A stretch of 37,932 nt of DNA from assembly GCF_000420825.1 (NCBI RefSeq), contig NZ_ATVR01000034.1, positions 1 through 37,932 of the forward strand. Reading direction: 5' to 3'. The DNA is from Butyrivibrio sp. AE2015 (GTDB taxonomy: Bacteria; Bacillota; Clostridia; Lachnospirales; Lachnospiraceae). The translations under genes were made by a program, and so were the position numbers. This document shows, piece by piece, positions 23,522 to 32,890 of this stretch. The notes beneath the pieces were generated by a model, which did no database searches, was not told the DNA's origin, and saw nothing but the letters and a program-made list of their open reading frames with translations. Positions within the stretch are counted from its first letter, which is position 1, and each line of letters opens with the position of its first letter.

Positions 23522-24772
23522 ATGAAAAAATTCAAAAAAGTGTTGTCAGCAGTTCTTGCTGCAACAATGGTAATGGCATTATCTGCCTGCGGAAGCGCAA
23601 CTGAAACAGAAACAGCATCAGCATCAGAGGTTACTGGCACAGAGGCTGCACAGACAGCTTCATCAGATGTAAAGGTTGGATTTATATTTTTACACGATGA
23701 GAATTCAACATATGATCTGAACTTCATCAATGGTGCCACACAGGCATGCGAAGCAGCCGGTGTTGAGTATATGCTCAAGACAAATATTCCTGAAGGACAG
23801 GAATGCTATGAGGCGGCTTGCGAACTTGCAGATGCTGGTTGTGATATCGTATTCGCAGATTCATTTGGTCATGAAGACTACATGATTGAGGCAGCTAAAG
23901 AATACCCTGAAGTTCAGTTCTGTCATGCAACAGGTACAAAGGCACATACAGAGGGCCTTTCCAATTACCACAACGCTTTTGCTACAATTTATGAGGGACG
24001 TTATCTTGCAGGTATTGCTGCAGGAATGAAGCTCAATGAAATGATCGCAAATGGAGAAATAACTGAAGACCAGGCTAAGATTGGTTATGTTGGTGCATAT
24101 ACATATGCAGAAGTTATCTCAGGTTACACATCATTCTTCCTTGGCGCCCGCTCTGTATGCCCTTCAACTACAATGGAAGTAACTTTTACAGGTTCCTGGT
24201 ATGATGAGACGGCTGAAAAAGAAGGCGCTAACAAGCTTATCGAAGATGGCTGTGTTCTTCTTTCCCAGCATGCTGATTCAATGGGTGCTCCTACAGCATG
24301 TGAAAAGGCTGGTGTACCTGACGTGTCCTACAACGGAAGCACAGCATCCGCTTGCCCTAACACATTCATTGTTTCTTCAAGAATTGATTGGACACCATAT
24401 TTCGCATATATCATCGACGCTGTAGCAAATGGAACAGAGATTGCTACTGACTGGGTTGGAACACTTGAGACAGGTTCTGTTGTCCTTACAGACCTTGGAA
24501 ATGCTGCAGCAGAGGGAACAGCTGAGGCAATAGCAGAGGCTGAAAAAGCTATGAATGCAGGAACACTTCATGTATTTGATACAACTACATTTACTGTTAA
24601 TGGTGAGACACTTACATCCTACATGGCTGATGTAGATACAGATGCTGAGTATACTGCTGATACTGAAGTTATCACAGATGGTTATTTTGCAGAATCAGGT
24701 TCTGAATTCCGTGCAGCTCCTTACTTTGACTTACAGATTGATGGAATTTCACTTCTTGATACAGCATATTGA
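23522..24772 (+). CDS. BMP-family nucleoside-binding lipoprotein
   Basis: 416 residues from ATG 23522, with GGGAGGAAG upstream. The signal peptide MKKFKKVLSAVLAATMV ends in the lipobox ALSAC (Cys near residue 23). The mature protein begins VKVGFIFLHDENSTYDLNFINGA and includes YEGRYLAGIAAGMK, KIGYVGAYTYAEVISGYTSF and SQHADSMGAPTACEKAG, as in BMP/PnrA/NupN nucleoside-binding proteins. Anchored outside the membrane, it would deliver purine nucleosides to the permeases encoded downstream. The guanine riboswitch upstream fits that substrate. Confidence 0.9.
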   Translation: MKKFKKVLSAVLAATMVMALSACGSATETETASASEVTGTEAAQTASSDVKVGFIFLHDENSTYDLNFINGATQACEAAGVEYMLKTNIPEGQECYEAACELADAGCDIVFADSFGHEDYMIEAAKEYPEVQFCHATGTKAHTEGLSNYHNAFATIYEGRYLAGIAAGMKLNEMIANGEITEDQAKIGYVGAYTYAEVISGYTSFFLGARSVCPSTTMEVTFTGSWYDETAEKEGANKLIEDGCVLLSQHADSMGAPTACEKAGVPDVSYNGSTASACPNTFIVSSRIDWTPYFAYIIDAVANGTEIATDWVGTLETGSVVLTDLGNAAAEGTAEAIAEAEKAMNAGTLHVFDTTTFTVNGETLTSYMADVDTDAEYTADTEVITDGYFAESGSEFRAAPYFDLQIDGISLLDTAY

Positions 24773-24791
24773 TCATAACATAATGTGATCT

Positions 24792-24848
24792 TAGGAAATC
24801 TTTGTGAGCACAGGACTTACTGTGCTGTAACAAAGATTTCCTATTTTT
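24792..24848 (+). terminator. Long intra-operon hairpin with T-tract (attenuator)
   Basis: TAGGAAATCTTTGT (24792-24805) pairs exactly with ACAAAGATTTCCTA (24830-24843), followed by TTTTTAA. Inside, AGCACAG (24807-24813) pairs with CTGTGCT (24820-24826). Placed between the binding protein and the ATPase, it probably ends or protects most transcripts so that more lipoprotein than transporter is made. Confidence 0.8.
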
Positions 24849-24880
24849 AATCTATTTTGTATTTTTGAAAGGTGATAATC

Positions 24881-26407
24881 GTGGAAAACAAAGAAGTAGC
24901 CATATCGCTTCGTGGCATTACAAAGACTTTTGGTGATGTAACGGCAAATAGCAATGTCAATCTCGATGTTTATAAGGGTGAAATATTATCTCTTCTTGGT
25001 GAGAATGGAAGTGGAAAAACAACTCTTATGAATATGCTTGCAGGAATCTATTACCCTGATGCCGGTCAGATAATCATAAACGGCAAGGAGGCTGTTATCC
25101 GTTCTCCTAAGGATGCGTTTGATCTGGGAATAGGCATGGTTCATCAGCATTTTAAGCTTATTGATGTGTTTAATGCGACAGAGAATATAATTCTTGGTCT
25201 TGAAGGAAGGCTTAATATAAAAGAGGCTGAAAAAAGAATCAGGGAAATCTGCGACAAATACGGATTTGAGATCAATACAAATAAGAAAATATATGATATG
25301 TCCGTCTCTGAAAAGCAGACAGTTGAGATTGTTAAGGTGCTTTATAGGGGTGCTGATATTTTAATATTGGATGAACCAACAGCCGTACTGACTCCTCAGG
25401 AAACCGAGAAGCTTTTTAATGTCATGCGCAATATGAAAAAAGATGGAAAATCCATAGTTATTATTACTCACAAGTTAAACGAGGTGCAGAGCATATCCGA
25501 TAGAGTTGCGGTTCTGCGCCATGGAGAATTCATCGATGATATGAAGACAAGCAAGACCAATGCTCAGGAAATGACAGATATGATGGTGGGACATTCAGTC
25601 TCTCTTAATATCGACAGACCCGAGCCTGTGGATCCCAAGCCGCGCATCGTGGTGGAAAATCTCACTGTTGTTGATGAAGAGGGAATTGTTAAGCTTGATG
25701 ATGTGTCTTTTACCGCCAATACGGGAGAAATACTGGGAATTGCCGGAATATCCGGCTGTGGACAGAAGGAACTGCTTAGGGCAATTGCGGGTCTCGAAAA
25801 TATTAAAGATGGAAAGATCACATATGTTCACCAGGATGGAAGAACGGAGGACCTTCTTGGTAAATCTCCGAGAGAAATCTCTGATCTTGGCGTAAAGCTG
25901 TCATTTGTCCCTGAAGACAGACTTGGAATGGGACTTGTAGGCAATATGAATCTTGCTGACAATATGATGCTCAGATCCTATAGAAGTGGCAAGTCGAGAT
26001 TTTTCACAGAGAAAAAAGAGCCTAGAAAGCTTGCGGAGAGAGTTGTAAATAAATTGCAGGTGGCAACTCCAAGTATCGACACTCCTGTACGCCTGCTTTC
26101 CGGCGGAAATGTACAAAAGATTCTTGTTGGAAGAGAGATATCCTCAAGACCTAAGGTTTTGCTGACTGCATATGCGGTAAGAGGTCTTGATATCAGTTCT
26201 TCCTACCAGATATACGATCTTATCAACAAGCAGAAAGAACGAGGAGCTGCTGTGCTTTTTGTAGGTGAAGATCTGGATGTTCTTGTTGAGCTCTGCGACA
26301 GAATTCTTGTTCTTTGCGGTGGCAAAGTTACGGGAATTGTAGATGGCAGGAATACCGATAAATTCACCTTGGGATCAATGATGACACAGAAAGGAGAGGC
26401 TTCATAA
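24881..26407 (+). CDS. Nucleoside ABC transporter ATPase, two domains
   Basis: 508 residues from GTG 24881, with GAAAGGTGAT correctly spaced. Domain 1 has Walker A GENGSGKTT, Q-loop MVHQHF and Walker B ILILDEPTAVLTP. Domain 2 has the degenerate GISGCGQKEL, a good signature LLSGGNVQK, and VLLTAYAVRGLD where relatives have LxxxQPTRGLD. A worn second site is usual for this NupO/RbsA-like group. It powers purine nucleoside uptake with the two permeases. Its stop overlaps the first permease ATG (TAATG). Confidence 0.9.
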   Translation: MENKEVAISLRGITKTFGDVTANSNVNLDVYKGEILSLLGENGSGKTTLMNMLAGIYYPDAGQIIINGKEAVIRSPKDAFDLGIGMVHQHFKLIDVFNATENIILGLEGRLNIKEAEKRIREICDKYGFEINTNKKIYDMSVSEKQTVEIVKVLYRGADILILDEPTAVLTPQETEKLFNVMRNMKKDGKSIVIITHKLNEVQSISDRVAVLRHGEFIDDMKTSKTNAQEMTDMMVGHSVSLNIDRPEPVDPKPRIVVENLTVVDEEGIVKLDDVSFTANTGEILGIAGISGCGQKELLRAIAGLENIKDGKITYVHQDGRTEDLLGKSPREISDLGVKLSFVPEDRLGMGLVGNMNLADNMMLRSYRSGKSRFFTEKKEPRKLAERVVNKLQVATPSIDTPVRLLSGGNVQKILVGREISSRPKVLLTAYAVRGLDISSSYQIYDLINKQKERGAAVLFVGEDLDVLVELCDRILVLCGGKVTGIVDGRNTDKFTLGSMMTQKGEAS

Positions 26408-27507
26408 TGGAACAGAAGGTAAAAGAGCCTCGTTTTCATATAGTAAAAAGGGCAGACATCCGCAGCAGGGAAGCATGGACTATCAGAATAATCGCAATTT
26501 TGGCTGCTTTGGCATTATGTGCACTAATTACTATGGTCTGCACAGGTGACAATCCAATATCAATATTTGCAACAATTTTTAAAGGTGCATTTGGCACTCA
26601 GAGAAAAACCTGGATAACGCTGCAGTATGTTGCCATTCTTCTTATTATTTCTCTGGCACTGACACCTGCATTTAAAATGCAGTTTTGGAATGTCGGTGGT
26701 GAAGGACAGGTCTTGATAGGAGGTCTTGCAGCGGCAGCATGTATGATAACACTATCAGACAAGCTTCCGAATGGTGTCATAATTATTCTTATGATAGTTA
26801 CTTCTTTATTGGCGGGGGCTGTCTGGGGAGTAATTCCGGCATTGTTTAAAGCCTTGTGGAACACTAATGAAACGCTTTCAACACTGATGATGAACTATAT
26901 TGCTACGCAGCTTGTGGCGTATTTTACTATAGTCTGGGAGGTTCCTAAGGGATCAGGCAAGATTGGTATAATCAACCAAAATACAAATATAGGCTGGCTT
27001 CCGAGCATTGGCAATAAATATCTTTTAAGTATTATTGCTGCTGCTGTTGTCACTATTGGAATGTTTATTTATTTGAAATATACCAAGCACGGATATGAGA
27101 TAGAAGTAGTTGGTGAAAGTCAGAACACTGCCAGATATGTAGGAATCAGTGTTGAGAAGGTCATAATAAGAACCATGTTGTTGTCCGGCGCAATTTGCGG
27201 ATTGGCGGGTCTTCTTTTAGTGGGAGGCATCAATCACACAATAACAACAACAATTTCTGATGGACAGGGCTTTACAGGTGTTATGGTTTCATGGCTTGCA
27301 AAGTTTAACCCGGTTGCTATGATCTTTACCAGCCTTCTTATTATTTTCATGGACAGAGGTGCCAGTGAAATATCCACTGCATTTGAACTTAATCAGAGTT
27401 TTGCAGATATTCTGACCGGAATAATTCTGTTCTTCATAATTGGATGTGAGTTTTTTATCAGATATAAAATCGTTGTACGTAAAGATTTGGGAAAGGAGAA
27501 CGCATAA
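26407..27507 (+). CDS. Nucleoside ABC transporter permease 1
   Basis: 366 residues with about 10 membrane segments. FKMQFWNVGGEGQVLIGGLAA and WNTNETLSTLMMNYIA are the BPD_transp_2 motifs of the NupP type, and TKHGYEIEVVGESQNTARYVGI is the loop that contacts the ATPase. It shares one base with both neighbours (TAATG junctions), so all three are translated as a unit. Longer N-terminus than permease 2, as usual for the pair. Confidence 0.9.
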   Translation: MEQKVKEPRFHIVKRADIRSREAWTIRIIAILAALALCALITMVCTGDNPISIFATIFKGAFGTQRKTWITLQYVAILLIISLALTPAFKMQFWNVGGEGQVLIGGLAAAACMITLSDKLPNGVIIILMIVTSLLAGAVWGVIPALFKALWNTNETLSTLMMNYIATQLVAYFTIVWEVPKGSGKIGIINQNTNIGWLPSIGNKYLLSIIAAAVVTIGMFIYLKYTKHGYEIEVVGESQNTARYVGISVEKVIIRTMLLSGAICGLAGLLLVGGINHTITTTISDGQGFTGVMVSWLAKFNPVAMIFTSLLIIFMDRGASEISTAFELNQSFADILTGIILFFIIGCEFFIRYKIVVRKDLGKENA

Positions 27508-28499
27508 TGTTTAGTCTGGTTGCATTTATACCAAGAGCTGTACAGCAGGGCGTTCCTCTGTTGCTTGGAAGTACGGGTGAGACAATCACAGAAAAATCAG
27601 GTAATCTGAATTTGGGAATACCCGGTGTCATGTACGTCGGTGCAATAAGCGGTGTAATAGGATCTTTTTTCTATGAACAGTCTGTTGCGTCAGGAGAGTT
27701 AAATGGTTTCCTTGCAATTTTTATTCCTCTTATCTGTGCACTGACAGGTTCTCTTTTGATGGGATTGTTATATTGCTTTTTGACCGTCAGTTTAAGGGCA
27801 AATCAAAATGTTACAGGTCTTGCCATGACTACGTTCGGTATAGGTTTTGGTAATTTCTTCGGTGGCTCTTTGATAAAGCTTGCAGGTGCTGATGTTCCAT
27901 CAATTTCACTCTCAGCTACTTCTGCCTATTTTAGCAGGACCCTGCCTTTTGCATCAAAAACGGGATGGTTTGGCAAAGTGTTCCTTTCATACGGATTTCT
28001 GGCATATGTTGCAATTATTATTGCTTTGATCTGTGCGTATGTGCTTAAGAAGACAAGAGTAGGACTTCACCTTCGCGCTGTTGGAGAAGATCCTGCAGCT
28101 GCAGATGCTGCCGGAATAAATGTAAAAAAATACAAATATATTTCGACATGTCTTGGATGTATGATAGCAGGACTTGGTGGCTTATACTATGTAATGGATT
28201 ATGCATGTGGTGTTTGGTCCAATGATGCTTTCGGCGACAGAGGATGGCTTGCCATTGCGCTCGTTATCTTTACGATATGGAAACCTGATGTAGGCATTTT
28301 TTCATCAATACTTTTCGGAGGGCTCTACATTTTATACTTGTATCTTCCTTCGGGAACACACACAGAATACAAGGAGCTGTATAAGATGATTCCTTACATT
28401 GTAACTCTTGTGGTGCTTGTTTTTACCAGTATGAGAAACAAAAAAGAAGATCAGCCTCCAAAGAGCCTTGGAACCAATTACTTCCGCGAAGAAAGATAA
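27507..28499 (+). CDS. Nucleoside ABC transporter permease 2
   Basis: 330 residues with about nine membrane segments. It begins with IPRAVQQGVPLLLGSTGETI and 'EKSGNLNLGIPGVMYVGA', the typical NupQ-type start. RVGLHLRAVGEDPAAADAAGI is the ATPase-contact loop. The start overlaps the permease 1 stop. Together with permease 1 it forms the membrane channel of the purine nucleoside importer. Confidence 0.9.
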   Translation: MFSLVAFIPRAVQQGVPLLLGSTGETITEKSGNLNLGIPGVMYVGAISGVIGSFFYEQSVASGELNGFLAIFIPLICALTGSLLMGLLYCFLTVSLRANQNVTGLAMTTFGIGFGNFFGGSLIKLAGADVPSISLSATSAYFSRTLPFASKTGWFGKVFLSYGFLAYVAIIIALICAYVLKKTRVGLHLRAVGEDPAAADAAGINVKKYKYISTCLGCMIAGLGGLYYVMDYACGVWSNDAFGDRGWLAIALVIFTIWKPDVGIFSSILFGGLYILYLYLPSGTHTEYKELYKMIPYIVTLVVLVFTSMRNKKEDQPPKSLGTNYFREER

Positions 28500-28539
28500 A
28501 TAGCATTTGATATGAATCAAAAACAAAGAAGGTAGAGAG

Positions 28540-29118
28540 ATGAATTTTCTTGAAGAGAGAATTATGAAAGACGGTGTTGTTAAAGAGGGCAACATACTAA
28601 AAGTGGACAGTTTCTTAAATCATCAATTGGACGTTGAGCTTTTTGATAAGATGGGCGCAGAATGGGCTAAAAGATTCGAAGGAGTCGAGATAAATAAGAT
28701 CCTGACCATTGAAGCATCAGGTATAGGTATTGCCTGCGTGGCAGCAAGACATTTTAATGTTCCTGTGGTATTTGCAAAAAAAACGCAGAGTGTCAATCTG
28801 GATGGGGAAATGTACACCGCTGAAGTGGAGTCTTTTACCCACAAAAATAAGAATCAAGTGATCGTATCAAAGAAGTTCCTTGATGAGAATGATAAGGTTC
28901 TTATTATTGATGATTTCCTGGCAAACGGCTGTGCTTTGCAAGGACTGATATCCATAATAAATAATGCCAACGCTACTGTGGCAGGCATTGGTATAGCTAT
29001 AGAAAAGGGCTTCCAGCCAGGTGGACAGATAATCAGAAACTTAGGCTATAAACTTGAATCTCTTGCAATCGTCGATGGAATGGATCATGTAACAGGTAAG
29101 ATCATCTTCAGAGATTGA
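28540..29118 (+). CDS. xpt: Xanthine phosphoribosyltransferase
   Basis: 192 residues, matching Xpt of Bacillus subtilis across its length: [35 protein letters not shown], then the PRPP-binding [17 protein letters not shown] and [14 protein letters not shown]. It converts xanthine (and more weakly guanine) plus PRPP to the nucleotide and pyrophosphate in the cytoplasm. It follows permease 2 by 40 bases, so the operon imports purine nucleosides and salvages the base, all under the guanine riboswitch. Confidence 0.93.
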   Translation: MNFLEERIMKDGVVKEGNILKVDSFLNHQLDVELFDKMGAEWAKRFEGVEINKILTIEASGIGIACVAARHFNVPVVFAKKTQSVNLDGEMYTAEVESFTHKNKNQVIVSKKFLDENDKVLIIDDFLANGCALQGLISIINNANATVAGIGIAIEKGFQPGGQIIRNLGYKLESLAIVDGMDHVTGKIIFRD

Positions 29119-29152
29119 TATTTTCATATTATAATATAGTAAGAATCTGTGT

Positions 29153-29187
29153 AAAAAGACTCCAGATAAGTGCAAGGTGTCTTTTTT
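29153..29187 (+). terminator. Terminator of the AGTGTAAAA stem-loop family (member 5)
   Basis: AAAAAGAC with CC pairs with GG and GTCTTTTTT, each arm carrying one unpaired T; the loop holds AAGTGCAA and the left flank CTGTGTAAAA. It ends the purine operon. Confidence 0.75.
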
Positions 29188-29199
29188 ATATTGCAAAGC

Positions 29200-29214
29200 G
29201 TATAGTTACTATAA
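29200..29214 (+). promoter_or_regulatory. GTATAGTTACTATAA operator-like site
   Basis: Differs only in the last base from the perfect dyad at 17276 and is likewise placed just after an AGTGTAAAA stem-loop, preceded by CAAAGC (CAAAGG at the first site). It would control the MFS gene at 29338. Confidence 0.55.
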
Positions 29215-29337
29215 AACATATAAAAATAAGGAAAAATGTTTTTGAATGATAGAAGCAAAGAAGAGAGGAAGGGCATGATCAATTGCATTGCATATGCTCC
29301 ATGCAGATAAAACTATTTGTATGGAGGATAAATAACA

Positions 29338-30624
29338 ATGAAAAACAGAATAAAGGAATTAAGAGATTTTTACATAATCTGGCTCACACAGAGTTTGTCA
29401 CAGCTAGGTAGTGCAATAACGGGATTCGCGCTGACGCTGTGGATGTATGAAAAGACAGGATCTGCACTGAGTACAGCTGCGCTAAGAATTTGCACATATG
29501 CACCATATGTAATTATGAGCATTTTTGCCGGAGCAATAACAGACAAGTTTGATAAAAAGAAAACCATGCTCATATGCGACTTTTTAGCGGCGCTTACGAC
29601 TGTTGCTGTATTTGTATTATACAAAACTGATACTCTGTCAATGTGGCATTTATACGCCATCAATGCCTTTTCAGGTCTCATGAACACTGTTCAGCAGCCT
29701 GCGTCAGAAGTGACATATTCGCTTATTGTTCCAAAAGAGTATTATCAGAAGACCAGTGGTTTTCAGCAATTGTCACGTTCGCTCATTTCAATTGGTAACC
29801 CGCTCATAGCTGCAGCGGTTTATGGATTAGCTGGCCTTGAAACGGTTATTGCTGTAGATCTTCTGACTTTTGCCATTGCATTTGTGGCATTATTGTTCTA
29901 TATAAAATTGCCTGAGATTCAAGATGGAGCAGGCAAGGATGAAAATGTTATCAAACTGGCAAAGGAAGGGCTAAGGTTCCTAAAAGATACTCCGCTGATA
30001 CTTACCGTAATACTGTTCATGGCGGGGGTTAACCTGACAGCTTCAGCTTTTGATGCTGTGCTTCCGGCCCTTGTTATACCTCAAAAAGGTAACAATGTGT
30101 ATGGAATTGTAACAGCATGCTCGGGGCTGGCTATGGTAGCAGGAAGCTTTCTTCCAATGATCCTGCCAAAACCCAGGGATAGAGTAAAGGTTATATATCT
30201 CACGATGCTTTTTGCGCTAGGGATAGAGAATTTTTTACTGGCCTTTGCCAGAAACCCAGTATTATGGTGTGTTGCTCAGATAATAGGATGGGTGTTCGTA
30301 CCACTTATGGCAGCCAACCAGAATGTTATAATGCGCAATGTCATACCAATAGAGCTTCAGGGAAGAGTATATGCTTGCAGGAATACTCTGCAGTTCTTTA
30401 CCATTCCCATTGGTCTTTTCCTTGGAGGACTCTTTGTAGACAAGATCTGCGAACCCTTTATGGTACTTAAAAGTGATGATCCCTTCTGGACTTTTCTTTT
30501 CGGAAGTGGAAAGGGGGCAGGCGCAGCGATGATGATGTTTATTCTTGGCGTGACAGGAACGACCATCTGTATAATATCTGGCCAGATTATGAAGAGATAT
30601 AAATATTCTGAATTATACTTTTGA
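29338..30624 (+). CDS. MFS transporter, enterobactin-exporter-like
   Basis: 428 residues with about 12 membrane segments. It begins LRDFYIIWLTQSLSQLGSAITGFALTLWMYEKTGS and has AGAITDKFDKKKTML between TM2 and TM3 (MFS motif A). This start is common to the MFS_3/TetV-like drug exporters of Lachnospiraceae and relatives. It probably expels a hydrophobic compound with proton exchange. TGGAGGATAA precedes the ATG. The leader (29119-29337) contains a terminator and a palindromic operator-like site; nothing else is seen there. Confidence 0.85.
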   Translation: MKNRIKELRDFYIIWLTQSLSQLGSAITGFALTLWMYEKTGSALSTAALRICTYAPYVIMSIFAGAITDKFDKKKTMLICDFLAALTTVAVFVLYKTDTLSMWHLYAINAFSGLMNTVQQPASEVTYSLIVPKEYYQKTSGFQQLSRSLISIGNPLIAAAVYGLAGLETVIAVDLLTFAIAFVALLFYIKLPEIQDGAGKDENVIKLAKEGLRFLKDTPLILTVILFMAGVNLTASAFDAVLPALVIPQKGNNVYGIVTACSGLAMVAGSFLPMILPKPRDRVKVIYLTMLFALGIENFLLAFARNPVLWCVAQIIGWVFVPLMAANQNVIMRNVIPIELQGRVYACRNTLQFFTIPIGLFLGGLFVDKICEPFMVLKSDDPFWTFLFGSGKGAGAAMMMFILGVTGTTICIISGQIMKRYKYSELYF

Positions 30625-30639
30625 TTTAAATATCAGTGT

Positions 30640-30680
30640 AAAACAGCCTCAAATGAGTGTAAATTTGAGGCTGTTTTTTG
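30640..30680 (+). terminator. Terminator of the AGTGTAAAA stem-loop family (member 6)
   Basis: AAAACAGCCTCAAAT (30640-30654) pairs with all 15 bases of ATTTGAGGCTGTTTT (30663-30677), then TTG and TTTTG. The left flank is CAGTGTAAAA and the loop contains GAGTGTA. This is the best-paired member. It ends the MFS gene. Confidence 0.85.
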
Positions 30681-30781
30681 TTTTGTGATAAATATATGAT
30701 TGTACTGAAATCGGTATGCTCATAAAGGAAGAAGACAGAAGGAGAGTTTTCAGTAGGAGATAGCTACTGACTTTTAAATGT

Positions 30782-32194
30782 ATGAGAGAAAAGAATACGA
30801 TTTTCGGAAGTGGAAAGTTTTATAAAAATGTGCTGGCGATAGCAGTCCCTATAATGCTTCAGCAGCTTATACAGAGCATGGTGTCGCTGATAGATAATTT
30901 TATGGTATCAGGACTGGGCGATATATCAATGTCAGGGGTAAATGTTGCCGGTCAGGTGCTTTTTGTGTTTATGGTATTAATTAACACAATCTGCATGACC
31001 GGAGGGATATTTCTTACGCAGTTTTTTGGTGCAAAAGACAGTGGCGGAATGCAGCAGGCGTTTATGTTTAAACTGCTTGCAGGATTTGTAGCACTCGTTC
31101 CATACCTTATGGTATGTTTATTATATCCGAGAGAAATCCTGTCGTTTATGGTTATGGGAAACACACAGGCGGCTCTTATTCTTGATGAGGCAGTTCCATA
31201 TATACGGATCATGTCTGTTGTGGGAATCCCAATGATCATTTCTGTGAGTATCGCCAGTTCACTTAGAGATATGGGAAGAGTTAAAACGCCACTGGTTGTA
31301 ACAGTAATAGCAACTCTTACAAACACCGTTTTCAATTATCTTCTTATTTACGGGAATTTTGGAATGCCGGCACTTGGTGTCCGAGGAGCTGCTTATGCTA
31401 CTGTTATAGCAAGAACAGTAGAGTTTGCAATATTTGCATTTATCTATTTCAAGAGCAAGCCTGATTTTGCAGTTCACTTTAGCAGAGAATTCATAATAGA
31501 TGGAAAGTTGTTCAGGGAAATAATAAAGAAAGGTGCTTTGATGCTTTTTTGCGAGATGACCTGGGTTCTTTCCGAAACCTTAACGACAGCTATTTATAAC
31601 GGAAGGGGCGGAGCAGATGTTGTTTCAGGAATGGCATCGAGTTTTGCCATAGCTAATCTGTTCTTTGTGGCATTTGGTGGAATCTACTCTGCAACTACCG
31701 TAATAATCGGGAAAACTCTTGGAGAAGGCAATCTTGAAAAAGCCCGCAGAGAAAAAACGTGGCTCCTGTCAGGATCTATCGTTTTTGGTGTTGCCATGAC
31801 CTTTGTTGGATTTGCGACAACACTTATCATTCCGGTAGTGTTTGGAAAGCTAAGCCCAAGTGCCATTACAATTTCAAGGAGTATGGTAATACTTATGGCA
31901 TTTTTTATGCCTGTATGGGTGCTTGTAAATGCACAGCAGGCAATCGCAAGATCCGGCGGCGACACGAAGATGGGTGCATATGCAGATGCCGGAATAACTA
32001 TAGTGGTAATGCTTCCTATGCTTTTTCTGCTTGCAAGATACACTGATATTGGACCTGTACAGATGTACCTTTGCGTAAAACTTCTGGACATTGGCAGGAC
32101 CCTTATATTCCATTTTTGGCTGAAAAAAGAGCGCTGGCTTAATAATCTTGCATGTGAGCATCAGTCAGAGCCACGTGTCCAGGAGGCTTTGTGA
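30782..32194 (+). CDS. MATE family efflux transporter
   Basis: 470 residues with about 12 membrane segments, unlike the MATE at 2094 in sequence. KNVLAIAVPIMLQQLIQSMVSLIDNFMVSGLG is the family TM1, and the second repeat begins near IIKKGALMLFCEMTWVLSE. It probably exports cationic compounds with Na+ or H+. The ATG lacks a close ribosome binding site (CTGACTTTTAAATGT precedes it); GTAGGAGATAG lies about 20 bases further up, so either spacing is odd or a different start is used. Confidence 0.86.
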   Translation: MREKNTIFGSGKFYKNVLAIAVPIMLQQLIQSMVSLIDNFMVSGLGDISMSGVNVAGQVLFVFMVLINTICMTGGIFLTQFFGAKDSGGMQQAFMFKLLAGFVALVPYLMVCLLYPREILSFMVMGNTQAALILDEAVPYIRIMSVVGIPMIISVSIASSLRDMGRVKTPLVVTVIATLTNTVFNYLLIYGNFGMPALGVRGAAYATVIARTVEFAIFAFIYFKSKPDFAVHFSREFIIDGKLFREIIKKGALMLFCEMTWVLSETLTTAIYNGRGGADVVSGMASSFAIANLFFVAFGGIYSATTVIIGKTLGEGNLEKARREKTWLLSGSIVFGVAMTFVGFATTLIIPVVFGKLSPSAITISRSMVILMAFFMPVWVLVNAQQAIARSGGDTKMGAYADAGITIVVMLPMLFLLARYTDIGPVQMYLCVKLLDIGRTLIFHFWLKKERWLNNLACEHQSEPRVQEAL

Positions 32195-32216
32195 AGTTTT
32201 CGGGAGGAAAACAAAG

Positions 32217-32867
32217 ATGAATACTCTATTAGCTGTAATTGGAATTATTGGTGGCTTACTATGTGCTACAGCAGATCTTTTGTTGGATTTAAAAGGACCG
32301 CAGAATAAGAAACTTGGAAAGATGGGCGTAATTGACAGCGAATGGAAAAATATGGCCCATTGGAGATTTGTGTGGTCTGACATCCTTGCGATGTTTGCAG
32401 TGCCTATGTACTCCTGCGGATTTATTGCTTTGATGATGACTCTCTACAAGGAGCATTCAATGATCGCCACAGTTCTTTCGGTCATATTCCTGATCGGAGC
32501 AATGGGAGGATTTATGATTCATACCTTTCTTTGCCAACAGCCGACAATATACAGAAAGATCATAGCAAAAGCAGATTCGAAGCTTGCTGAAGATGTGATC
32601 CAGTCTGTCTTTAAGCAGATTTATGTACCTTTTTTTACACTGTATTCGATGCTGGTCATTATTCCTGCGATAGCGGTTATAGTGCTTATTATTATGGACT
32701 TTATCCATGCTCCAATATGGTGCGTGTTACTAAATCCTGTAGTATTCCAGCTTGTTGGTTTTTTGTTCAGAGCGACTAAACTGGATATCTTTATTGATGC
32801 GCCAAGCTGCTGCGCAGCAAGTCTTGGACTTGCAGCATATGGGGCGTTGGCTTTGATATGCCTGTAA
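32217..32867 (+). CDS. Membrane protein, possibly DUF6796 family
   Basis: 216 residues from ATG 32217, with GGGAGGAAAA upstream. It has about six membrane segments. MNTLLAVIGIIGGLLCATADLLLDLKG and the following WRFVWSDILAMFAVPMY look like the family called DUF6796, but I recall this only from pattern. The function is unknown. It lies 22 bases after the MATE gene and may be its accessory. Confidence 0.6.
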   Translation: MNTLLAVIGIIGGLLCATADLLLDLKGPQNKKLGKMGVIDSEWKNMAHWRFVWSDILAMFAVPMYSCGFIALMMTLYKEHSMIATVLSVIFLIGAMGGFMIHTFLCQQPTIYRKIIAKADSKLAEDVIQSVFKQIYVPFFTLYSMLVIIPAIAVIVLIIMDFIHAPIWCVLLNPVVFQLVGFLFRATKLDIFIDAPSCCAASLGLAAYGALALICL

Positions 32868-32890
32868 AGATATACACTATTAGGAAAAGA

